This document shows, piece after piece, positions 26,098 through 32,714 of a DNA stretch of 64,000 nucleotides. Where the stretch lies: positions 1-64,000 of the forward strand of contig NZ_VOBN01000010.1 in assembly GCF_008370045.1 (NCBI RefSeq). Direction: 5' to 3'. The notes beneath the pieces were generated by a model. It did not search any database and was not told the DNA's origin. It saw nothing but the letters and a program-made list of their open reading frames with translations. Position 1 is the first letter of the stretch, and each line of letters begins with the position of its first letter. The stretch comes from Pseudomonas sp. ANT_J12 (GTDB lineage Bacteria; Pseudomonadota; Gammaproteobacteria; Pseudomonadales; Pseudomonadaceae). Position numbers and translations under genes: made by a program.

Positions 26098-26205
26098 ATG
26101 CCCGTAGACCTTCCAGATGATCCCGTTCTGCGCAAGCAAATGCTTGGGCAGATGCTCGACGAGCGTCAGGTGGATAAGGACCTCAGTTCCAACTGTTGCG
26201 TTTGA
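26098..26205 (+). pseudogene. IS66 TnpC N-terminal fragment
   Basis: A 35-residue frame MPVDLPDDPVLRKQMLGQML, then DERQVDKDL, resembles the N-terminal leucine-rich helix of IS66 TnpC transposases (family: LPDDPE.LK.LL..ML.e...). The similarity ends there and the frame stops at 26205. It directly follows the group II intron remnant, as if the intron had inserted into the IS66 gene. Confidence 0.4.
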
Positions 26206-26241
26206 TCGGCTCAGCGCTCGCTTGGTCTGTAGGTACAGGCG

Positions 26242-26655
26242 TTAACAGCGCCAGGCCACTAGAAGGAGCAGGGCAACCACAACAAGACGCCACATGATCT
26301 GACGCCGCAGGCTATAACGGACAAAGCACGATTCTAAATCCTGAGGAATAGGCATGGGTTTGATAGGCGAGGCATTGGTGCCTCCCGTGTTGCCAACGGG
26401 AACCCAACCGAATATATAACCCGGCACAACGGCAAGTATGCGGGTGAATTGCCCTATGCCCTCGCTTAGATCTTGGCGCAGAAATGCGATGCGAAGCATC
26501 CATAGGTGCGTGCTCAGGTGTGCCCAGAAGTAGCGTTGGCCAACAATGTGCGCACGCTCTAGGTGATGAATGGCAGTAGCCCAGTGTCCGGAGGCATAAT
26601 CGCTCTTAGCTAAGTCCATCTCGAGCTTGAAAACTCGTTTTGCTTGGCTTGCCAT
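26242..26655 (-). CDS. DUF3703 domain-containing protein
   Basis: A protein of about 137 residues with the DUF3703 pattern: KLEMDLAKSDYASGHWATAI, HHLERAHIVGQRYFWAHLST, HLWMLRIAFLRQDLSEGIGQ and GYIFGWVPVGNTGGTNASPI. A hydrophobic C-terminal segment (MWRLVVVALLLLVAW) may be a membrane anchor. The family is often found with metal resistance or mobile regions; its role is unknown. The frame is open to 26796, but the family start fits the Met at 26655 and GCAGGTG lies before it; the upstream 47 residues look non-coding. It lies between two group II intron remnants. Confidence 0.7.
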   Translation of the reverse strand: MASQAKRVFKLEMDLAKSDYASGHWATAIHHLERAHIVGQRYFWAHLSTHLWMLRIAFLRQDLSEGIGQFTRILAVVPGYIFGWVPVGNTGGTNASPIKPMPIPQDLESCFVRYSLRRQIMWRLVVVALLLLVAWRC

Positions 26656-27064
26656 GCGATACACCTGCTTGTAGTGAATATGAACATATTGTTTCGCTGT
26701 CTGGTCAAGCTGTATTGAACGATTCGGCTGAGTGATTCGGGTGCGGCGCACGATTTGAGATGCTGATTTTAGGGTGGTGCCAAGCACCTTACGCATGCTC
26801 CGTGTGAAGTGGGCTGGGTCGGCATCCCCGTATGGGCAGACTCGGCGAGTGGAACCCCCGCAGTCATCGCCCGACCAGCAGTCTTCAGTTTGCGCTAAGT
26901 GAGCCGCCGCGATAAGGACGGCGCCAAACTGTTCCTCGCCAGTGCTCGTAGCCTAGGTTCCAGCCGCCAACGCTACAAGCGGGAGCGGGCAAATCAACAT
27001 ATCGTAGAGTCCAAATTATTTGGCTACTACATAGATCGGCGCTTGTTCGGGTTAACAACTGCTT

Positions 27065-27099
27065 GAGCCGAATACGGTGAAAGTCGCACATTCGGTTGA
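27065..27099 (+). ncRNA. Group II intron domain V remnant
   Basis: GAGCCGAATACGGTGAAAGT followed by CGCACATTCGGTTGA can fold as a domain V hairpin with the AGC triad and a GAAA-type loop. It is less well preserved than the two other copies. A domain VI-like pairing GGGCCC/TAGGCC follows weakly. Sequence upstream (26800-27060) may be former intron; no maturase is readable. Confidence 0.5.
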
Positions 27100-27862
27100 T
27101 AGGGCCCTAGGCCACCAGTGCCCGACTAAACTTATCCACAATTGCTGATGTAAAATCAGCAACCCGCCCTGGGTAAAGTTTCAATGTAATGGGCCGGGGA
27201 ACAAACCTTCCTCGCCTGGCCGATAAGGGCGATTGTGTCCGCATATTTTTAAGCGGACGCAATCAGGCGTAATGGACGCGTCTTGTCAGTTATTCCAGGC
27301 AGCCTACATTTGATATTCACGGAAGGTGCGGGCGTTGGTTTGTATTCGCCGATGCCGTCGCATTCTCAAATTCTACTTTGTCCGGGTCCATAGCTATCAG
27401 GGTATTGCTCGGGCTCTTACATCGTTGGTTCAGTCACTTGTTCAGGTTCATCGTTGGGGGTACTCCGGGCATTTTTCGAGATGCTCGAAATTTCCTCCCT
27501 GTTTATTTCAGGCGTGCGAGGTGATTCTACTTCCGGTACGGATCGATAAGGCCTGACATATAGACGTTTTGTTCAAGACGAGGAATTACGGAATTTCTAG
27601 AATCAACAAATACGTTTCACCTCATATAGGCCGCCCATATTAATTGCCTGGTTGCAGGAGAACCGTTTCTTTTTAACTTGAACACGGAAGGTGGTCGAAG
27701 GGTGATTTTCCAAATGCACGACTCTTACTGACACAGGGTTTGACATGCTTTCCGGAATCGATAATTCTGACCAGCTTGCTGCGCTTATTGAAAGATTTTT
27801 GGCAGAAACAACAACTCGGGCAGTCCGCCTGAATCAAAACTTGAAGCACTTCAGGGGGAATA
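27100..27862. other. Non-coding stretch with one strong hairpin
   Basis: No supported gene. GATTGTGTCCGC (27231-27242) and GCGGACGCAATC (27253-27264) form a 12-bp inverted repeat with one mismatch around a ten-base AT-rich loop. Frames at 27326-27556 and 27745-27930 have no motif. Confidence 0.4.
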
Positions 27863-28279
27863 ATGGAATATATCATCGGCGCGGGGCTCGCGTTGCTAGT
27901 TGCCGTATTTGCGGCACTAGTAGGGTTTGATCGAGATCGCGCATTTTACCCGACGGTTCTTGTCGTAATTGCATCCTATTACGTGCTTTTCGCAGCTATC
28001 GGCGGATCAGTGCAAGCGGCAACCACTGAAGCTCTGGGGATGACGGTATTTCTGATTGTAGCGGTTGCCGGATTCAAATTTAGCCCATGGTGGATCGTTC
28101 TCGGACTGTGCGCGCATGGTATCTACGACTTCAAGCACGGATTATTTATTGATAACGCGGGCGTTCCCTTGTGGTGGCCTTCGTTCTGCCTGATCTATGA
28201 CATTGTAGCTGCTGCTTGTCTTGGTTTATTGCTCAAGCTTCGCGCAGGTCGGTTCGCTAACGTGAGGATGACTAAGTGA
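27863..28279 (+). CDS. Small integral membrane protein
   Basis: A 138-residue hydrophobic protein with about five membrane helices (about 2-20, 29-52, 55-75, 76-90 and 108-125). Conserved-looking loops are GFDRDRAFYPTVL and HGIYDFKHGLFIDNAGVPLW. AGGGGG stands six bases before the ATG. I recall similar small membrane proteins of unknown function; no domain name is certain. No partner gene adjoins; it is the last intact gene before the island end at 28581. Confidence 0.65.
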   Translation: MEYIIGAGLALLVAVFAALVGFDRDRAFYPTVLVVIASYYVLFAAIGGSVQAATTEALGMTVFLIVAVAGFKFSPWWIVLGLCAHGIYDFKHGLFIDNAGVPLWWPSFCLIYDIVAAACLGLLLKLRAGRFANVRMTK

Positions 28280-28326
28280 ACCGCTACGATTGTTGAAAGG
28301 TCGCGCCACTTACGCTTAAGCGTAGC

Positions 28327-28428
28327 TTACAAAAAACGTAAGCAGTCCATAATTGCGAGACGCTCTGAATCAAGGGCCTCAGCTATCTTGGCGACGGCCG
28401 GTTTCTTCAGAAATGTAGGATGAGACAT
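28327..28428 (-). CDS. Possible 33-residue small protein
   Basis: MSHPTFLKKPAVAKIAEALD, then SERLAIMDCLRFL, with GGGG nine to twelve bases upstream of the ATG. It lies near the putative transposon end. It could also be a remnant of a longer gene; support is thin. Confidence 0.2.
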   Translation of the reverse strand: MSHPTFLKKPAVAKIAEALDSERLAIMDCLRFL

Positions 28429-28534
28429 GCGTATCGTTCCCCGGCAATCCCAAAAGAGAAACCGGAAGTTAGGCCGTCCATTAGTTCGATAACGCGCACG
28501 TCATCTGCCGCCGTAGTAGCTCACGGAACAATAA

Positions 28535-28581
28535 AATTTGCATTTATTTCTATAAATCTGCATCTATTTCTAAATGTCACA
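28535..28581 (-). mobile_element. Putative transposon terminus inserted in yifB
   Basis: On the minus strand the yifB reading stops matching its family after a GGC codon at 28582; the next bases are TGTGACA (28581-28575). Then come two direct repeats, AATCTGCATCTATTTCTA (28555-28572) and AATTTGCATTTATTTCTA (28535-28552) as read on the plus strand, 15 of 18 or more identical, spaced exactly 20 bp. A TGT tip followed by spaced short repeats is the architecture of transposon ends bound by DDE transposases of the Tn7-like and Tn5053-like groups. The matching other end is not in the window. Confidence 0.6.
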
Positions 28582-29427
28582 GCCGCCACCGACCAGCGCC
28601 GGGCCTGATGCGGAGTGGTGGGGTTGGCGAAACGGGCGTTGGGGCCAATGACTCAACGGCATACAACTGACCACTGATTGAATCGCCGCGACTTCCAGCG
28701 CTTCCGTCTCGGCCAAGGGTGGCAACAGCCCTGGCAAGCGGCTCGCCAGCAAGGTTTTCCCCGTGCCTGGCGGACCGCTGAACAACAAGTTGTGCGCGCC
28801 CGCCGCCGCGATCAGCAGCGCTCGTTTAGCGGAAAGTTGGCCCTGCACTTCATTCAGGTCGGGATAGGGTTTGCTGGCGTATAGCAATCCATCGGAGACG
28901 TAGGGCTCAACGGGCGTATGACCATTGAAATGCGCCACTGCCTGAAGCAGATGATCCACCGCAATTACCTTCAACCCCGATGCCAGGCAAGCCTCTTCGG
29001 CGTTCGCCCGCGGCACCACCAGCGTCCGCCCGGCCTTGCGCGCTGCCAACGCGGCCGGCAACACACCGCGAACCGCCCGCACTGCGCCCGACAGTGCCAA
29101 CTCTCCGAGACATTCCACGTCATCCAACGTCAACGTTGGCACCTGCACGCTGGCCGACAGAATCCCCAAGGCAATCGCCAGATCAAACCGCCCGCCATCC
29201 TTCGGCAAATCCGCCGGGGCGAGATTCAACGTGATGCGTCGCGCCGGAAATTGCAGGCCGGAATTGATGATCGCGCTACGCACCCGGTCCTTGCTTTCCT
29301 TCACCGCCGCCTCGGGCAAACCAACCATCGTCAGCGACGGCAAGCCGTTGGCCAGATGGACTTCTACGGTAACGGCGGGGGCATCGACACCAATCTGGGC
29401 GCGGCTGTGGACGATGGAGAGGGACAT
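28582..29427 (-). pseudogene. yifB: YifB/ComM family Mg chelatase-like AAA+ ATPase, truncated
   Basis: Only the first ~282 of about 500 residues remain. The N-terminal domain (MSLSIVHSRAQIGVDAPAVT, GLPEAAVKESKDRVRSAI, ADLPKDGGRFDLAIALGIL) and the Walker A loop (FSGPPGTGKTLLASRLPGLL) are present. After QPHHSASGPALVGGG the protein is cut and the frame ends in foreign sequence; Walker B and the rest of the ATPase are gone. ATG 29427 follows AAGGAACG. YifB/ComM is a helicase-like hexamer that promotes branch migration during natural transformation, and comM is a known entry site for genomic islands in other gammaproteobacteria. The cut is the border of the accessory region. Confidence 0.85.
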
Positions 29428-30124
29428 GGTCGTTCCTTGAGCTTTTACGGGAACCGCTTCCTGCGGTTTTTGAAGGGTAGCCGGGTCGTGTGGCGGCGCA
29501 GGCGCCAAACTTTCGCAGGATGTTGCGAGTGTCTTTCTGGTGGGGAAAGCGTAAGGGAGAGGGGAGTGCCGACGTAATCAGTCGCGGGATGAGGTTGTTG
29601 TAGGACGTTGCCTGGATCGATGAAGGACGTCGGTGAAAGCCGAATCGAAGGCGAAAAAAAACCGCCTTGAGTAGACGGTTTTTTATTTGCAGGCTTCGGT
29701 GAGGCCGAGGCCTGCACTTCCTCAATGAACACACTCACGGTGGGAAGCCTATTCAAATTTTCTCCTCCAGGCAAGCGTCGATAACAATCTGCTGATGGTA
29801 GGAACTAACAACGGCGATGAACCGGAAAAGGATTTCGCCACTTCATGATTTGATACAACTCGTTAACAGATTTGAAAGGTACGCATTGAAAGAACTGCGA
29901 TAGCATTCGCCGCGATGAGGCTCGATGAGTGAGTGAGTCGCGAAGTGTGGCTGGGAGCGTAAAGATTTTCATGTTCCTCGACACGGTGTGAGAGTCGTGC
30001 CGGTGCAGGTTTTGAGGAACCCACACCCGGCCGCCTCAATGAATGCACTCACATGTATTCCCAAAGGTGCGCGTACACCGGAAAGCGCACTGGAGGTTTG
30101 GCCTCACGCAAGGAGGGCCAAAGT
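29428..30124. other. Region without confident gene between yifB and the small ORF
   Basis: Contains a terminator (29654-29684) and two imperfect copies of a 19-bp repeat, CCTCAATGAACACACTCAC (29720-29738) and CCTCAATGAATGCACTCAC (30034-30052). On the minus strand these encode VSVFIEE and VSAFIEA. The left copy starts a 100-residue frame (TTG near 29756 after GGAGGAG), which overlaps the terminator and is not convincing. Confidence 0.35.
29654..29684. terminator. Bidirectional rho-independent terminator
   Basis: AAAAAAACCGCC, a short loop and ACGGTTTTTTAT give a short GC stem flanked by A and T runs, able to work on both strands. Confidence 0.6.
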
Positions 30125-30226
30125 ATGTCTAAGTTTCTTAAACATATGTGGAGCCTCGTTAGAAACGCGTTATGGGCTTTTCGCCTGTACGAGTTTCTGC
30201 GGGACCGCTGGGATGATCCGCAGTAA
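30125..30226 (+). CDS. Small protein of 33 residues with strong translation signals
   Basis: ATG 30125 follows AAGGAGG at a good distance. The peptide MSKFLKHMWSLVRNALWAFR and LYEFLRDRWDDPQ has an amphipathic, basic first half with Trp and Phe, and an acidic end. TAA lies at 30224-30226 and a strong terminator (30243-30273) follows 17 bases later. Ribosome site, short frame and terminator together support a real small gene; I do not know its function. A membrane-associated peptide, possibly a regulator or a type I toxin-like peptide, would fit, but this is a guess. Confidence 0.5.
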   Translation: MSKFLKHMWSLVRNALWAFRLYEFLRDRWDDPQ

Positions 30227-30242
30227 GGATTGACCCGGTGGA

Positions 30243-30273
30243 AACCGCCCTGGCTTCGGCTGGGGCGGTTTTT
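30243..30273 (+). terminator. Rho-independent terminator after the 33-residue ORF
   Basis: AACCGCCC (30243-30250) pairs with GGGCGGTT (30263-30270), followed by TTT. Confidence 0.75.
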
Positions 30274-30366
30274 CGATCTGTATGAAAGTTAAGAGCTACA
30301 TGTTTCAAGCTTGCTCCGTCATTCAACGCTGAATATTCGTTGTCGGTGCCAGAGGCAATATGAGTA

Positions 30367-30672
30367 ATGACTAAAAACGGTATGCGCCCGGTTCACCCCG
30401 GCGAGATCCTCAAAGAGGAATACCTGGAGCCTCTGAGCCTTACAGCAGCGGCGTTGGCCAGGGCATTGAGCGTTTCGACGCCTACGGTGAATGACATCGT
30501 GCTTCAGCGTCGTGGTGTCAGTGCTGATATGGCTATTAGGCTTTCTATCTGCCTGGACACGACCCCTGAGTTTTGGCTGAACCTGCAATCGACTTACGAT
30601 TTGCGTAAAGCCGAGATTGAACGAGGGGCTGCGATTCGGGAACAGGTTGAGCGTCTTGCGCACTGCGCCTGA
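30367..30672 (+). CDS. higA: HigA family addiction module antidote
   Basis: A 101-residue Xre-type helix-turn-helix protein of the HigA family: MRPVHPGEILKEEYLEPLSL, AAALARALSVSTPTVNDIVL, RRGVSADMAIRLSICLDTTP and EFWLNLQSTYDLRKAEI. HigA binds the mRNA-cleaving toxin HigB and represses the operon. The higB gene normally sits just upstream; here 30274-30366 has no readable HigB, so the antidote is an orphan. It might act as a simple repressor or protect against HigB from elsewhere. A terminator follows. Confidence 0.85.
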   Translation: MTKNGMRPVHPGEILKEEYLEPLSLTAAALARALSVSTPTVNDIVLQRRGVSADMAIRLSICLDTTPEFWLNLQSTYDLRKAEIERGAAIREQVERLAHCA

Positions 30673-30691
30673 TTCTCTGCTCTAGAACGAA

Positions 30692-30718
30692 CCCCACGCT
30701 ACAAACGTGGGGTTTTTT
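30692..30718 (+). terminator. Rho-independent terminator after higA
   Basis: CCCCACG, a seven-base loop, CGTGGGG and six T residues. Confidence 0.85.
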
Positions 30719-30725
30719 GTGTCGC

Positions 30726-31241
30726 TCAGAATGCCTGGAGCATTCGCGATGCACGCTTCCACCAAGGCGCATTCACCGCACGCCGTGGCCGCTCACCCTC
30801 CAACAGCATATGCGGCACATCCTGTAACCGAATCCACGGCTGGTTATTCCAGTGCAGCAAGCTCAATGACATCTCTGGCCAGTTCAGCAGGCTCGGGCGT
30901 TCGGTTGTGGTCGATTGTTGGGCATCTCTGAGGGCTGGGACGACGTCGTGGGTCAGCCATTCGCGCAGGCCTCGGTATTCGGGGCAGTAGTGGTAGATCA
31001 GTAGTGCGTAAACGCCGGATTCGCTGATGAGCAGGGTGTTTTCGACGGTGCCGTGGCTGAGCATTTTCAGAGTCTGGTGTTGGTCGGGGTCGAGTTTGCG
31101 CACGGCGCGTTCGTCGAGGTAGAGGCGCAGGAGGCGGCCGAGGTCGCGGGCGCTGAACCAGGGTTGGTTTTGGAGGAGGAGGGCGTGGAGGTGGAGTTTG
31201 TGGCGGGTGAAGACGTGGGGGACTAGATAGTTGTCGTCCAT
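30726..31241 (-). CDS. BRO-N domain / phage antirepressor-like protein
   Basis: A 171-residue protein with the BRO-N pattern: FSARDLGRLLRLYLDERAVR, TLLISESGVYALLIYHYCPE, YRGLREWLTHDVVPALRD. BRO-N domains are DNA-binding and occur in phage antirepressors and in chromosomal regulators of pseudomonads. The second half (SLSLLHWNNQPWIRLQDVPH) looks like a partial repeat of the first motif. ATG at 31241; no operon partner. The gene appears intact. Its target is unknown. Confidence 0.75.
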   Translation of the reverse strand: MDDNYLVPHVFTRHKLHLHALLLQNQPWFSARDLGRLLRLYLDERAVRKLDPDQHQTLKMLSHGTVENTLLISESGVYALLIYHYCPEYRGLREWLTHDVVPALRDAQQSTTTERPSLLNWPEMSLSLLHWNNQPWIRLQDVPHMLLEGERPRRAVNAPWWKRASRMLQAF

Positions 31242-31268
31242 AAACAGTTCTCAAATTCGCTTGATAGA

Positions 31269-31403
31269 TCACTGCCACTTATCGTCGCCAAACAATAAGG
31301 GTGGCAGCTGCGTGCGGGTTGGCGAACCGGCCAAGCGAATACCGGCAGACCCGAAGGTCTCCCACACGCAGCCGCCATATTTCGAATTGGGAGAGATACC
31401 CAT
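31269..31403 (-). CDS. Possible 44-residue small protein
   Basis: MGISPNSKYGGCVWETFGSA, then GIRLAGSPTRTQLPPLLFGD and DKWQ. It ends 28 bases before the start of the BRO-N gene on the same strand. The ribosome site is weak. The segment may instead be a dispersed intergenic repeat, as its short frame reads well in more than one frame. Confidence 0.25.
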   Translation of the reverse strand: MGISPNSKYGGCVWETFGSAGIRLAGSPTRTQLPPLLFGDDKWQ

Positions 31404-31554
31404 AATCGGATGTGGTTGCGTGCATAGCTTGGTTCCAGGTCGCCAAACCCAGTGCTGAATAAGTCAGCTGAGAATGAGCTTAGGCGCCGAAGCTTCACGA
31501 CGCTATCGGACGGCGGTAGTGATCTTTGTAGGACGTTGCCGAGATTGTTGCGAG

Positions 31555-31600
31555 GCGCAAGATCAAAAGATCGCAGCCTTCGGCAGCTCCTGCAGGACAT
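31555..31600. repeat. REP-like palindrome
   Basis: GATCGCAGCCTTCGGCAGCT followed by CCTGCAGG, preceded by AAGATCAAAA. This is a common Pseudomonas repetitive extragenic palindrome core, here between a BRO-N gene region and ubiK. Confidence 0.6.
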
Positions 31601-31630
31601 AGAGCGGAACGCGGAGCGCCCCTGGCGGCA

Positions 31631-31651
31631 TTCCCACGCAGAGCGTGGGAA
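31631..31651. repeat. Perfect palindromic repeat after ubiK
   Basis: TTCCCACGC-AGA-GCGTGGGAA, a 9-bp perfect stem with a three-base loop, eight bases past the ubiK stop. It resembles a dispersed Pseudomonas repeat and may also stop ubiK transcription. Confidence 0.55.
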
Positions 31652-31658
31652 CGATCAG

Positions 31659-31925
31659 TTACTCCGCGTCAGCAGGCGGATTGAGCTTCGCTTCCAGCTC
31701 CGCCACCTTCGCCTCAAGACTCTCCAGCCGTGCGCGAGTGCGTGCGAGCACCACCATCTGACTATCAAACTCTTCCCGGCTCACCAGATCCAGTTTGCTG
31801 AAGCCGCTCTGCAACAAGGCTTTGAACTGGCTTTCGATTTCGCTTTTCGGCAGCGGGGTGTCGCCGCTGAAGAGGCGGGAGGCGGTGCCGCTCAGGGCGT
31901 CGAGGAAGTCTTTGGGCGCGAGCAT
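31659..31925 (-). CDS. ubiK: Ubiquinone biosynthesis accessory factor UbiK (BMFP)
   Basis: An 88-residue BMFP-domain protein: KDFLDALSGTASRLFSGDTP, SEIESQFKALLQSGFSKLDL, VSREEFDSQMVVLARTRARL, then a coiled coil ending in LEAKLNPP. UbiK trimers support the late steps of ubiquinone synthesis as part of the soluble Ubi complex and bind lipids. Length and domain are complete. It is divergent from glnK, with nitrogen-control sites in the shared region, and lies upstream of yifB in the order usual for pseudomonads. Confidence 0.9.
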   Translation of the reverse strand: MLAPKDFLDALSGTASRLFSGDTPLPKSEIESQFKALLQSGFSKLDLVSREEFDSQMVVLARTRARLESLEAKVAELEAKLNPPADAE

Positions 31926-31995
31926 GGGAAAGGTCCTGGAAACAATGGCGGGCAGTGTATCACGCAGTGTCTATAGTCAATCCCGCAGGCAGGGA

Positions 31996-32012
31996 TGCAC
32001 GCTTTTCGCGCA
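31996..32012. promoter_or_regulatory. NtrC-like binding site 1
   Basis: TGCACGCTTTTCGCGCA fits the NtrC pattern GCAC-N7-GTGC with one changed base in the right half. Its centre is 33 bp (about three helical turns) from site 2. Confidence 0.5.
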
Positions 32013-32028
32013 GGCGGACGGACGGCAG

Positions 32029-32045
32029 CGCACTGTTGTTGTGCG
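32029..32045. promoter_or_regulatory. NtrC-like binding site 2
   Basis: CGCACTGTTGTTGTGCG contains GCAC-N7-GTGC exactly, the palindrome bound by NtrC. It lies about 85 bp upstream of the sigma-54 promoter, a normal distance for an enhancer. Confidence 0.65.
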
Positions 32046-32119
32046 TAATGCCATTGGCATTTGTGGAAAGCAGCTTGCAGCAGTGACCAAGGGGTTGAAT
32101 TCAGTGAGTTTTGGCGAGA

Positions 32120-32136
32120 TGGCAAGGTTTCTGCTT
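32120..32136 (+). promoter_or_regulatory. Sigma-54 promoter of glnK-amtB
   Basis: TGGCAAGGTTTCTGCTT has GG and GC separated by ten bases, the -24/-12 layout of sigma-54 promoters (consensus TGGCAC-N5-TTGC). Transcription would start near 32146, about 195 bases before glnK. Two NtrC-like sites upstream support nitrogen-limited activation. Confidence 0.6.
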
Positions 32137-32160
32137 AGTCACCCTTGACCCATGCACTGA

Positions 32161-32679
<519 letters not shown>

Positions 32680-32714
32680 GCCGCCACACACCCAACGCCC
32701 CAGGAGAAAACAAT

